Positions 1 through 8,811 of a DNA stretch of 64,000 nt are shown piece by piece. Source of the stretch: Streptomyces microflavus (GTDB lineage: Bacteria > Actinomycetota > Actinomycetes > Streptomycetales > Streptomycetaceae); assembly GCF_014650075.1 (NCBI RefSeq), contig NZ_BMUG01000003.1:124001-188000 (forward strand), written 5' to 3'. The translations under genes were made by a program, and so were the position numbers. The notes below the pieces were generated by a model. It saw only the letters and a program-made list of their open reading frames with translations. It searched no databases and was not told where the DNA came from. Within the stretch, counting starts at the first letter, position 1. Every line of letters starts with the position of its first letter.

Positions 1-95
1 GTCGCTCCCGTCTCCGGTGACGCACGCGCGGCAGTCCCCGCGCGGCACGGCACGGCTACACCCGCCCGTACAACCGGCACTCTCCGGAGGACCAC

Positions 96-3000
96 GTGCA
101 CAGAACCAGAAAGCGGCTCCTGGCCGGGACCCGCGTCCGTAAATCGCTCGCGCTGTTCACCGGCGCACTCCTCGCCGCCGCGACCCTGACCCTCGGCTCC
201 GCCCCCGGCGCCACCGCCCACCCCGGTCACCCGGGCCACGAGGAGCCCGTGGCGGAGGACTTCCAGCAGGTCACCCTCGCCAAGGGTGCGGAGGAGACCG
301 GCGAGCCCATGTCGCTCGCCGTCCTCCCCGACCGCAGCGTGCTGCACACCTCACGCAACGGCGAACTGCGGATCACCGACAGCGCCGGCAACACCAGGGT
401 CTCCGGCACCCTCCCCGTGTACACGCACGACGAGGAAGGCCTCCAAGGCGTCGGTGTCGAACCCGACTTCGCCGAGAACCGGGCCATCTACCTGTTCTAC
501 GCGCCCCCGTTGGACACTCCTGCGGGCGACGCCCCGGAGACGGGCACCGCCGCCGACTTCGCGAAGTTCGACGGGGTCAACCGGCTCTCCCGCTTCGTCC
601 TCAACGAGGACGGCACCCTCGACACCGCCAGCGAGAAGAAGGTCCTGGACGTCCCCACCTCGCGCGGCATCTGCTGCCACGTCGGCGGCGACATCGACTT
701 CGACAAGGACGGGAACCTCTACCTCTCCACCGGCGACGACACCAACCCCTTCGCCTCCGACGGCTTCACCCCGATCGACGAACGCCCGGACCGCAACCCG
801 GCGTTCGACGCCCGCCGCACCTCCGGCTCCACCAACGACCTGCGCGGAAAGATCCTGCGCATCAAGGTCGCCGAGGACGGCTCGTACACCGTCCCGGAGG
901 GGAACCTCTTCGAGCCCGGGACGGACAAGACGCGCCCCGAGATCTACGCGATGGGCTTCCGCAACCCGTTCCGCTTCTCCGTCGACCAGGCCACCGGCAT
1001 CGTGTACGTCGGTGACTACGGCCCCGACGCCGGCTCGGCCGACCCGAAGCGCGGGCCGGCCGGGAAGGTGGAGTTCGCCCGGGTGACGAAGGCCGGCAAC
1101 TTCGGCTGGCCCTACTGCGTCGGTGAGAACGAGCCGTACATCGACTACGACTTCGCCACCAAGACCTCCGGCGCCGCCTTCGACTGCGCCAACCTGAAGA
1201 ACGAGTCGCCGCACAACACCGGCCTCGTCGACCTGCCGCCGGCCGAGGCCGCCTGGATCCCGTACGACGGCGGCTCGCTGCCCGAGTTCGGTACGGGCTC
1301 CGAGTCCCCGATGGGTGGACCGGTCTACCGCTACGACGCGGACCTCGACTCCCCGGTCAAGTTCCCCGAGGCCTACGACGGCGACTTCTTCGCCGGTGAG
1401 TTCGGCCGCAAGTGGATCAAGCGCATCGAGCAGGACGCCGACGGCGCCGTCCAGTCCATCAACGACGTGCCGTGGTCCGGTACGCAGATCATGGACATGG
1501 CCTTCGGCCCGGACGGGGCGCTCTACGTCCTGGACTACGGCCTCGCCTGGTTCGGCGGCGACGAGAACTCCGCGCTCTACCGCATCGAGAACGCCACCGG
1601 AGGCCGCTCACCCATCGCGGAGGCCTCCGCCAACAAGACCTCGGGCACCGCGCCCCTGAAGGTGAAGTTCTCCTCGGCCGGCACAGCGGACGGCGACGAC
1701 GACCCCCTCACGTACGCCTGGGACTTCGGTAACGGCGGGACCTCCACCGCCGCCAACCCCACCTACACGTACAAGAAGAACGGCACTTACACCGCCACCG
1801 TCACCGCCGAGGACCCGACCGGCCGCACCGGCTCGGCCAGCGTCCACGTGACCGTAGGCAACACCGCCCCCACCGTGGAACTGGTGCTCCCCGAGGACGG
1901 CCAGCTCTTCGCCTTCGGTGACTCCGTGCCCTTCAAGGTCAACGTCAGCGACCCGGAGGACGGCACCATCGACTGCACCAAGGTCGAGGTCAAGTTCACC
2001 CTGGGCCACGACAGCCACGGCCACGACATCACCACCGAGCACGGCTGCGAAGGCACCATCAAGACCGCCATGGAAGGCGGCCACGACCCCAACGCCAACA
2101 TCTACGGCGGCATTTCGGCGTCCTACACCGACAACGGCGGTGGTGGCCAGGCCAAGCTGACCGGCAAGGACACCTCGCGCCTCCAGCCCCGGCACCGCCA
2201 GGCCGAGCACTACGACAACTCCTCCGGCGTCACCACACCGAGCAAGGCCGGCGCGCACGGCGGCAAGACCGTCGGTGACATCCACAACGACGACTGGATC
2301 TCCTTCAACACCTACGTCCTGGGTGGCACCACCAAGCTCACCGCCCGTACCTCGTCGGCCGGTTCGGGCGGCTTCCTCGAAGTGCGCACCGGATCGCCCA
2401 CCGGCAAGATCCTCGGCTCGGGCCCGGTCCCGGTGACCGGCAGCTGGGACACCTTCCAGGACATCGACATCCCGCTGCGCGGAGCACCCAAGAAGCAGAC
2501 CGAACTCTTCCTCGTCTTCAAGGGCGGCGACGGCGCGCTCTACGACATCGACGACTTCGAACTCTCCAACAGCCCGGTCGACAAGACCGCCAAGCGCGTC
2601 CTGGTCTTCTCCAAGACCGCCGGATTCCGCCACGACTCGATCCCGGCCGGCATCGCCGCACTGAAGGAGATCGGCAAGGACACCAACATCACGGTCGACT
2701 CCACCGAGTCCGCCGCCCAGTTCACCACCAGCAACCTCGCCCGCTACGACGCCGTCGCCTTCCTCTCCACCACCGGTGACGTCCTCAACGCCGAACAGCA
2801 GAAGGCGTTCGAGAACTACGTCGCCACCGGCGGCGGTTACGTCGGCATCCACGCGGCCGCCGACACCGAGTACGAGTGGGAGTTCTACGGCGGCCTCGTC
2901 GGCGCCTACTTCGACTCGCACCCGCAGATCCAGCCCGCCACCGTCCGCGTCGAGGACCACGACCATCCGGCCACCGCGCACCTGGACGAGGAGTGGGAGC

Positions 3001-3815
3001 GCACCGACGAGTGGTACAACTACCGCACCAACCCCCGGGACAAGGCGAAGGTGCTGGCCACCCTGGACGAGACCACCTACACCGGCGGCAACATGAAGGG
3101 CGACCACCCGATCTCCTGGTGCCAGACCTACCAGGGCGGCCGCTCCTTCTACACCGGCCTCGGCCACACCAAGGAGTCCTACGCCGAAGCGGCCTTCCGC
3201 CAGCACGTGTCGGGCGGACTGCGCTACGCCACCGGACAGGTCAAGGCCGACTGCAGGCCGGACAAGGACTACCGGCCCATCTTCAACGGCAAGACGCTGG
3301 AAGGCTGGAAGCAGGCCGGCCCCGGAAAGTTCTCCGTCAGTGACGGCGCCCTGCACTCCGAGGGCGGCATGGGCCTGCTCACCTACCAGGCCAAGGAGCT
3401 GAAGGCGTACTCGCTCAAGCTCGACTGGAAGATGGCCGGCGACGACAACTCCGGTGTCTTCGTGGGCTTCCCGGAGTCCGACGACCCCTGGTCGGCGGTG
3501 AACAACGGCTACGAGATCCAGATCGACGCCACCGATGCCGCCGACCGCACCACGGGCGCCGTCTACACCTTCAAGTCCGCGAACATCAAGGCCCGTGACC
3601 GCGTCCTGCGGCCGCCGGGCCAGTGGAACAGCTACGAGATCAAGGTCCAGGGCGAACGTCTGCAGGTCTTCCTCAACGGAGCGAAGATCAACGACTTCAC
3701 CAACACCGACCCGGCCCGCAGCCTGAAGGACGGCTACATCGGCCTCCAGAACCACGGAGCCGACGACCAGGTGTCCTTCCGCAACATCCAACTGAAGGAG
3801 CTGCCCTCGACGTAG
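96..3815 (+). CDS. Secreted multidomain carbohydrate protein: sugar dehydrogenase-like propeller, PKD, CBM6, ThuA, DUF1080
   Basis: A 1239-residue exported protein that probably acts on plant or glycan-derived sugars outside the cell. A basic N-terminus plus hydrophobic stretch ends near ATA-HPG (about residue 41), a Sec-type signal. Domains in order: PQQ-dependent glucose/sorbosone dehydrogenase-like propeller (about 55-500), a PKD fold (about 505-590, with YAWDFGNG), a CBM6-like carbohydrate-binding domain (about 695-830, RQAEHYDNSSG), a ThuA glutamine-amidotransferase-like domain (from about 832, KRVLVFSKTAGFRHDS) and a C-terminal DUF1080/3-keto-disaccharide hydrolase domain (from about 1057, FNGKTLEGWK). 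ThuA and DUF1080 are linked in the literature to 3-keto-sugar metabolism, so 3-oxidised glycosides are a plausible substrate (inference). GTG start with CGGAGG five bases upstream. A strong terminator follows before the Ebo-type operon. Confidence 0.9.
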   Translation: MHRTRKRLLAGTRVRKSLALFTGALLAAATLTLGSAPGATAHPGHPGHEEPVAEDFQQVTLAKGAEETGEPMSLAVLPDRSVLHTSRNGELRITDSAGNTRVSGTLPVYTHDEEGLQGVGVEPDFAENRAIYLFYAPPLDTPAGDAPETGTAADFAKFDGVNRLSRFVLNEDGTLDTASEKKVLDVPTSRGICCHVGGDIDFDKDGNLYLSTGDDTNPFASDGFTPIDERPDRNPAFDARRTSGSTNDLRGKILRIKVAEDGSYTVPEGNLFEPGTDKTRPEIYAMGFRNPFRFSVDQATGIVYVGDYGPDAGSADPKRGPAGKVEFARVTKAGNFGWPYCVGENEPYIDYDFATKTSGAAFDCANLKNESPHNTGLVDLPPAEAAWIPYDGGSLPEFGTGSESPMGGPVYRYDADLDSPVKFPEAYDGDFFAGEFGRKWIKRIEQDADGAVQSINDVPWSGTQIMDMAFGPDGALYVLDYGLAWFGGDENSALYRIENATGGRSPIAEASANKTSGTAPLKVKFSSAGTADGDDDPLTYAWDFGNGGTSTAANPTYTYKKNGTYTATVTAEDPTGRTGSASVHVTVGNTAPTVELVLPEDGQLFAFGDSVPFKVNVSDPEDGTIDCTKVEVKFTLGHDSHGHDITTEHGCEGTIKTAMEGGHDPNANIYGGISASYTDNGGGGQAKLTGKDTSRLQPRHRQAEHYDNSSGVTTPSKAGAHGGKTVGDIHNDDWISFNTYVLGGTTKLTARTSSAGSGGFLEVRTGSPTGKILGSGPVPVTGSWDTFQDIDIPLRGAPKKQTELFLVFKGGDGALYDIDDFELSNSPVDKTAKRVLVFSKTAGFRHDSIPAGIAALKEIGKDTNITVDSTESAAQFTTSNLARYDAVAFLSTTGDVLNAEQQKAFENYVATGGGYVGIHAAADTEYEWEFYGGLVGAYFDSHPQIQPATVRVEDHDHPATAHLDEEWERTDEWYNYRTNPRDKAKVLATLDETTYTGGNMKGDHPISWCQTYQGGRSFYTGLGHTKESYAEAAFRQHVSGGLRYATGQVKADCRPDKDYRPIFNGKTLEGWKQAGPGKFSVSDGALHSEGGMGLLTYQAKELKAYSLKLDWKMAGDDNSGVFVGFPESDDPWSAVNNGYEIQIDATDAADRTTGAVYTFKSANIKARDRVLRPPGQWNSYEIKVQGERLQVFLNGAKINDFTNTDPARSLKDGYIGLQNHGADDQVSFRNIQLKELPST

Positions 3816-3836
3816 GGCGGCCACCTCTGCCGACGA

Positions 3837-3871
3837 CGGGCGGGGGAAGCACTCACACCTTCCCCCGCCCG
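3837..3871 (+). terminator. Strong hairpin terminator after the secreted sugar protein
   Basis: A perfect 13-bp inverted repeat (left arm starts CGGGCGGGGGAAG, loop of 9) lies just after the stop at 3815 and before the GTG at 3910. It lacks a long T tract, as is usual in Streptomyces. It suggests that the downstream operon has its own transcription start or depends on read-through. Confidence 0.75.
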
Positions 3872-3909
3872 CCGTCCTCCACCCCCGACATCCCCCAGGG
3901 AGGCAGCCC

Positions 3910-5076
3910 GTGACCGCACATGCCGATCGTGAAGGCCGTACCGACGCTCCAGGCCGTGCCGACAATTCAGGTCGTACAGGCGTCTGGTTCATCGGAGCGC
4001 GCGGCTCCGTCGCCACCACCGCCACCGCGGGATGCGCCGCCATCGCGGCGGGCCTCCACCCGCCGACCGGCATGGTCACCGAGACACCGCCCTTCGCCGA
4101 CAGCGGCCTGCCGCCCCTGACCTCGCTGGTCTTCGGCGGCCACGACACCCTGGACTGCCCGCTCGCCAAACGGGCCGAGGTACTGGCCGAGGGCGGCGTG
4201 CTGCCCCACCGCCTCCCCAGCGCCGTCCGCGCCGAACTCGACGCGGCCGACGCCGAGATACGCCCCGGCGGACCGCTGCCCGGCGACACCCGCACCGACG
4301 AGGAACTCATCGCCGCCTTCGCGGCCGACCTCACCGACTTCGCCCACCGCCACGAGCTGGCCCGCACCGTCGTCATCAACGTCTCTTCCACCGAGCCGGC
4401 CCCCGGCCCCGACGACCCCCGCCTCCCCGCCAGCTCGCTCTACGCCGCGGCCGCCCTCCGGGCCGGCTGCTCCTACGCCAACTTCACCCCCTCCACCGGC
4501 CTGCGCGCCCCCGCGCTCACCGACACCGTCGCCGACTGCGGACTTCCCCACGCGGGACGCGACGGCAAGACCGGCCAGACGCTGCTCCGCTCCGTGCTCG
4601 CCCCGATGTTCCTCCAGCGCGCCCTGCCCGTACGGGCCTGGTCCGGGTCGAACCTGCTGGGCGGCGGGGACGGGGCGGCGCTCGCCGACCCGGCCGCGGC
4701 CGCCGCCAAGAACGCGGGCAAGGAACGCGTCCTCACCGACACCTTCGGCACCGCCCCCGAGGGCGAGGTCCACATCGACGACGTACCCGCCATGGGGGAC
4801 TGGAAGACGGCCTGGGACCACATCGCCTTCGACGGCTTCCTCGGCTCCCGGATGGTCCTCCAGACCATCTGGCAGGGCTGCGACTCGGCGCTGGCCGCCC
4901 CGCTGGCCCTGGACCTGGCCCGGCTGCTCGCCCGCTCCCACGAGGCGGGACTCAGCGGCCCAAGGCCCGAGCTGGGCTTCTACTTCAAGGACCCCGACGG
5001 CGGCACCTCGGCCGCGCTCGCCGAGCAGTACGCCACCCTGCTGGCCTTCGCCGAGCGGCTGCGGGGCCAGGCGTGA
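3910..5076 (+). CDS. Inositol-3-phosphate synthase-like sugar-phosphate cyclase heading the Ebo-type operon
   Basis: A 388-residue cytoplasmic protein of the myo-inositol-1-phosphate synthase family, NAD-dependent enzymes that cyclise a hexose 6-phosphate. The dinucleotide-binding motif FIGARGSVATT lies near residue 20, and family-like segments WSGSNLLGG and HIDDVPAMGDWKTAWDHI follow. The length fits bacterial family members. GTG start at 3910 with GGGAGG about 6 bases upstream. It overlaps or abuts an EboC-like prenyltransferase and is followed by EboA, EboB, EboE and EboF homologues, so it is probably not the housekeeping inositol gene but a pathway-specific cyclase. Other Ebo clusters carry EboD, a dehydroquinate-synthase-like cyclase, which is absent here; substitution by this enzyme is my inference. 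The true substrate is unknown. Confidence 0.85.
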   Translation: MTAHADREGRTDAPGRADNSGRTGVWFIGARGSVATTATAGCAAIAAGLHPPTGMVTETPPFADSGLPPLTSLVFGGHDTLDCPLAKRAEVLAEGGVLPHRLPSAVRAELDAADAEIRPGGPLPGDTRTDEELIAAFAADLTDFAHRHELARTVVINVSSTEPAPGPDDPRLPASSLYAAAALRAGCSYANFTPSTGLRAPALTDTVADCGLPHAGRDGKTGQTLLRSVLAPMFLQRALPVRAWSGSNLLGGGDGAALADPAAAAAKNAGKERVLTDTFGTAPEGEVHIDDVPAMGDWKTAWDHIAFDGFLGSRMVLQTIWQGCDSALAAPLALDLARLLARSHEAGLSGPRPELGFYFKDPDGGTSAALAEQYATLLAFAERLRGQA

Positions 5077-5267
5077 GGCGGCTGCTGCTGTCGGCGCTCG
5101 GGGCGCTTCCGGCCGGCCTGCGGGCGGCTCCGGCGGGGCTGAACGGCCACGCCGTACGGGGCGGCAGGCCGGCCGCCGCCCCCGATGACGGCCTGTCCGG
5201 TACGGGTGGGACTGCGCCCGCACCGGACAGGCACCGACCGTCCCCCGGACGCGGGAGAGGGGACACG

Positions 5268-6404
5268 GTGCGGGCCTGGACCGAACTGTTCCGGGTCTCC
5301 GCGCTGTTCTCCGTGCCGGGTGACGCGCTGGCCGGGGCCGCGGCGGTGGGCCGCAGCCCCGGCCGGGGCACCGCGCTCGCGATCGGCGCCTCGCTCTGCC
5401 TGTACGAGGCGGGGATGGCCCTCAACGACTGGGCGGACCGCGAGGAGGACGCCGTGGACCGCCCGCACCGGCCGATCCCGTCGGGCCGCATCAGCCCGTC
5501 CGCCGCCCTGGGCGCGGCCGGGGCGCTGACCGCGACGGGCCTCGCCCTCGCGGCGCGGGCAGGCCGCCCGGCACTGGCCGTCGCCACGGGCCTGGCCGCC
5601 ACGGTCTGGGCCTACGACCTCCACCTGAAGCACACGAAGGCGGGCCCGGCGGCGATGGCCGCCGCCCGCTCCCTCGACCTGCTGCTCGGAGCGACGGCGA
5701 CGGCGACAGCCACGGCGTATGCCGGTACGGGGCCGGGCCCTCGCGCCACGCGTCCGATGCGGCTCGGGGCCGTACCGCCCACCGGCCCCGACAACGTTGC
5801 CCGAGCCGCCGGCCCCGCGCGCTCCCCGCTGGCCGCGCTCCCCGCCGCCCTGGTGCTCGGGGCGCACACCTACGGCGTCACCGCCGTGTCCCGCCACGAG
5901 GCGCAGGGCGGGTCCACCGCCGTACCGCTCGCGGTCCTCGCCACGACGACGGCGCTGGCCGCGGCCGTGCTCGCGACACACCAGCGGCAGCGACCGGGGG
6001 AGCCCGCCACGCCAGGGCTCGCTACTACTGCGCCGGGCAGCAGCTACCGACCGGACCACCCCCACCACCCCGCACCACCCGCCATGCCCGACCTCGGCGC
6101 GCCCCTGCCGGGCACGTACCGGCCGAGCCACCACCCCCACCGCCCCACCGCACCCGCGCTCACCCCCCTCCTGCTCACCGCGTTCACCGGCGCCTACCTC
6201 CGCACCGCAGGGCCTCCCCTCCTGCACGCCGCCCTCAACCCGTCCCCACCCCTGACCCAGCGGGCGGTGGGCGGCGGGATCCGGGCCATGATCCCGCTTC
6301 AGGCGGCGCTCGCCGCCCGGGCCGGCGCACCCGGCTCCGGCCTCGCCGTCATGGCGCTCGTCCCCCTCGCCCGGTCCCTCGCCCGGAAGGTGAGCCCCAC
6401 ATGA
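5268..6404 (+). CDS. eboC: EboC-like UbiA-family membrane prenyltransferase
   Basis: A UbiA-superfamily integral membrane protein of about 378 residues, expected to transfer a prenyl group to an acceptor made by the operon. The Asp-rich motif NDWADREED (residues 53-61) followed by RPHRPIPSG is the classic Mg-diphosphate site, and the N-terminus WTELFRVSALFSVPGD matches how the family starts. I chose GTG 5268 because of the strong GGGAGAGGGG ribosome site. The frame stays open back to GTG 5073, which overlaps the preceding stop (GTGA); that would add 65 low-complexity residues and is the main alternative. Oddly, two Pro/His/Gly-rich stretches (roughly residues 145-185 and 240-285) interrupt the helices, the second carrying HPHHPAPP- and HHPHRP-like runs. 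Ends in ATGA overlap with the next gene. Confidence 0.85.
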   Translation: MRAWTELFRVSALFSVPGDALAGAAAVGRSPGRGTALAIGASLCLYEAGMALNDWADREEDAVDRPHRPIPSGRISPSAALGAAGALTATGLALAARAGRPALAVATGLAATVWAYDLHLKHTKAGPAAMAAARSLDLLLGATATATATAYAGTGPGPRATRPMRLGAVPPTGPDNVARAAGPARSPLAALPAALVLGAHTYGVTAVSRHEAQGGSTAVPLAVLATTTALAAAVLATHQRQRPGEPATPGLATTAPGSSYRPDHPHHPAPPAMPDLGAPLPGTYRPSHHPHRPTAPALTPLLLTAFTGAYLRTAGPPLLHAALNPSPPLTQRAVGGGIRAMIPLQAALAARAGAPGSGLAVMALVPLARSLARKVSPT

Positions 6405-7291
6405 CCCTCCACCTCGGTTACGGCACCAACGGGCTGACCGACCTCCGCCTCGACGACGCCCTCGGGCTCCTCGCCGACCTCGGCTACGAGGGCGTCGGCC
6501 TGACGCTCGACCACATGCACCTGGACCCCCTGGCCCCGGACCTCGCCGAGCGCACCCGCCAGGTCCGGCGCCGGCTCACCTCCCTCGGGCTCCGGGTCAC
6601 CGTCGAGACCGGCGCCCGCTACGTCCTGGACCCGCGCCGCAAGCACGGCCCCTCCCTTCTCGACCCGGACCCCGACGCCCGGGCCGCACGCACCGCGCTG
6701 CTCGTGCGCGCCGTGGACGTGGCCGCCGAACTCGGCGCGCACGCCGTCCACTGCTTCAGCGGCATCATCCCGCCGGACACCTCGGCGGAGACCGCCTGGA
6801 AGCGCCTGACCGAAGCGATCACCCCCGTACTCGAAGCCGCCGACCGGTCGGGCATCCCCCTCGCCATCGAGCCCGAACCCGGTCACCTCCTCGCCACCCT
6901 CGCCGACTTCCACCACCTCCGCGGCCTCCTCGGCGACCCGGACCCCCTCGGCCTCACGCTCGACATCGGCCACTGCCAGTGCCTGGAGGAGGCGTCCCCC
7001 GTGAGCTGCGTCCAGGACTCCGCCCCCTGGCTCCGGCACGTCCAGATCGAGGACATGCGGCGCGGAGTCCACGAGCACCTCCCGTTCGGTGAGGGCGAGA
7101 TCGACTTCCCACCCGTGCTCGCCGCCCTCGCCGCCTGCGACTACCGGGGCCTCACCGTCGTCGAACTGCCCCGCCACTCGCACGCCGGCCCCGAACTCGC
7201 CCGCACCTCCATCGACTTCCTGCGCGACGCCATGACCAAGGGCGTCACGCCCACGGGCGCGATGACCCCCAGGGGAGGAGCCCCGTGCTGA
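6401..7291 (+). CDS. Sugar phosphate isomerase/epimerase family TIM-barrel protein in Ebo-type operon
   Basis: A 296-residue xylose-isomerase-like (AP endonuclease 2 family) TIM barrel. Likely metal ligands sit in AIEPEPGHL, LDIGHCQCLEE, HVQIEDM and VVELPRHSH, the usual E/D/H/E arrangement of the family. It probably isomerises, epimerises or lyses a sugar or cyclitol intermediate in the cytoplasm. The ATG overlaps the eboC stop (ATGA), and its own end overlaps the EboA start, so it is translationally coupled to the Ebo genes. It is distinct from EboE, a second TIM barrel further along. The substrate cannot be told from sequence. Confidence 0.85.
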   Translation: MTLHLGYGTNGLTDLRLDDALGLLADLGYEGVGLTLDHMHLDPLAPDLAERTRQVRRRLTSLGLRVTVETGARYVLDPRRKHGPSLLDPDPDARAARTALLVRAVDVAAELGAHAVHCFSGIIPPDTSAETAWKRLTEAITPVLEAADRSGIPLAIEPEPGHLLATLADFHHLRGLLGDPDPLGLTLDIGHCQCLEEASPVSCVQDSAPWLRHVQIEDMRRGVHEHLPFGEGEIDFPPVLAALAACDYRGLTVVELPRHSHAGPELARTSIDFLRDAMTKGVTPTGAMTPRGGAPC

Positions 7292-7959
7292 AGTCCCGCA
7301 AGGAGCTCGACGCCGAACTCGACGGCGCCGCCCGCGCCTGGCTCGACGGGGCCCTGGCCGAGGCCGCCCACGACGCCACCGCCCGCGAGGCCGCCCGCTC
7401 CCAGGCCGACGTCGGTGCCGGGACCACCCCGCCCGGCTCCCCGTACGCCTCCCCGCCCTGGGAACTCCGCTACGCCGCCGCCGGCCGGCACTGCGGACCG
7501 GCCCACGCCGACTCCGTACGCTCCCTCCTGCTCATCGAGGCCCGCGCCCCGCTGCCCTCCGTCACCCGGCTCTACGAACAGGGCACCGCCGCCGAACGCC
7601 GCGCCGTCCTGCTCACCCTGGACCGCCTCGGCCTCGGAGACAGGGCCCTCCCGCTCGTCGAGGACGCCCTGCGCACCAACGACACCCGGCTGGTCGCCGC
7701 CGCCGTCGGCCCGTACGCCGCGGCCCACCTCGACCCGCACGCCTGGCGCCACGCCGTGCTGAAGTGCCTGTTCACCGGGGTGCCGGTGGACGCCGTCGCC
7801 CGGCTCGGCGAGAGAGCCCGAGGAGACGCCGAACTCGCCCGGATGCTCCGAGACTTCGCCGCCGAGCGGACCGCCGCCGGCCGCGACGTCCCGGCCGACC
7901 TGCGCACCGCCCTCGCTCTGGCCCTCACCACCCCTGCCGCCCCCACGGAGGAGTCCTGA
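7285..7959 (+). CDS. eboA: EboA domain protein
   Basis: A 224-residue protein recognised as EboA by its helical, HEAT-like pattern: RLYEQGTAAERRAVLLTLDR, LRTNDTRLVAAAVGPYAA and the signature AWRHAVLKCLFTGVPV near residues 150-170. EboA has no proven biochemistry; in ebo clusters it always accompanies EboB, EboC and EboE, and in cyanobacteria the cluster is needed to export a scytonemin precursor. GTG start at 7285 overlaps the previous stop by seven bases, and its stop overlaps eboB (TGATG). No signal peptide or membrane segment is visible, so it is cytoplasmic or membrane-associated through partners. Confidence 0.88.
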   Translation: MLKSRKELDAELDGAARAWLDGALAEAAHDATAREAARSQADVGAGTTPPGSPYASPPWELRYAAAGRHCGPAHADSVRSLLLIEARAPLPSVTRLYEQGTAAERRAVLLTLDRLGLGDRALPLVEDALRTNDTRLVAAAVGPYAAAHLDPHAWRHAVLKCLFTGVPVDAVARLGERARGDAELARMLRDFAAERTAAGRDVPADLRTALALALTTPAAPTEES

Positions 7960-8807
7960 TGCGCATCTTCGACCCCCACATCCACATGACGTCCCGCACC
8001 ACGGACGACTATCAGGCGATGTACGACGCAGGAGTCCGCGCCCTCGTCGAACCCTCCTTCTGGCTCGGCCAGCCCCGCACCTCGCCCGCCAGCTTCTTCG
8101 ACTACTTCGACGCGCTCCTCGGCTGGGAACCCTTCCGCGCCTCCCAGTACGGCATCGCGCACCACTGCACGCTCGCCCTCAACCCCAAGGAGGCGAACGA
8201 CCCCCGCTGCACCCCCGTCCTGGACGCCCTGCCCCGCTATCTCGTCAAGGACTCCGTCGTCGCCGTCGGTGAGATCGGCTACGACTCCATGACCCCGGCC
8301 GAGGACCACGCCCTCGCCGCCCAGCTCCAGCTCGCCGCCGACCACGGGCTCCCCGCCCTCGTCCACACCCCGCACCGCGACAAGCTCGCCGGTCTGCACC
8401 GCACCATCGACGTCATCCGCGAATCGCACCTCCCCCCGGAGCACGTCCTGCTCGACCACCTCAACGAGACAACCGTAAAGGCCGCCACTGACAGCGGCTG
8501 CTGGGCCGGGTTCTCCATCTACCCGGACACCAAGATGGACGAGGACCGCATGGTCACCATCCTCCGGAACCACGGCACCGAGAAGATCCTCGTCAACTCC
8601 GCCGCCGACTGGGGGAAGAGCGACCCGCTCAAGACCCGCAAGGTCGCCGACGCGATGCTCAAGGCCGGATTCACCGAGGACGACGTCGACAAGGTCCTGT
8701 GGCGCAACCCCGTCGCCTTCTACGGCCAGAGCGGCCGCCTCCAGCTGGACACCCCCGCCCCCGACACACTTCACGAGGGCAACTCCATCCTGCGCGGCGG
8801 GGAGTGA
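7959..8807 (+). CDS. eboB: EboB, TatD-family metal-dependent hydrolase
   Basis: A 282-residue TatD-like amidohydrolase. The metal ligands are recognisable: FDPHIH (D5, H7, H9), the Glu of VGEIGYDS, the His of LVHTPH and a late Asp in NSAADWG. TatD relatives are metal-dependent hydrolases or nucleases, but in Ebo clusters the substrate is unknown. The ATG at 7959 has GGAGG (7948) upstream and overlaps the eboA stop by one base. The open frame extends upstream within eboA, but that part is a shadow. Four bases separate it from eboE, consistent with one transcript. Confidence 0.9.
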   Translation: MRIFDPHIHMTSRTTDDYQAMYDAGVRALVEPSFWLGQPRTSPASFFDYFDALLGWEPFRASQYGIAHHCTLALNPKEANDPRCTPVLDALPRYLVKDSVVAVGEIGYDSMTPAEDHALAAQLQLAADHGLPALVHTPHRDKLAGLHRTIDVIRESHLPPEHVLLDHLNETTVKAATDSGCWAGFSIYPDTKMDEDRMVTILRNHGTEKILVNSAADWGKSDPLKTRKVADAMLKAGFTEDDVDKVLWRNPVAFYGQSGRLQLDTPAPDTLHEGNSILRGGE

Positions 8808-8811
8808 AGCC

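Noticed and set aside
1608..4391. A 927-residue open frame on the minus strand across the secreted sugar protein and the cyclase gene
   Set aside because: It is a shadow of two well-supported plus-strand genes, and its product is low-complexity Gly/Val/Arg text with no family match.
5073..5267. The upstream GTG at 5073 as the EboC start
   Set aside because: It gives a fashionable GTGA overlap, but the added 65 residues are low complexity and a much stronger ribosome site precedes 5268. It remains possible.
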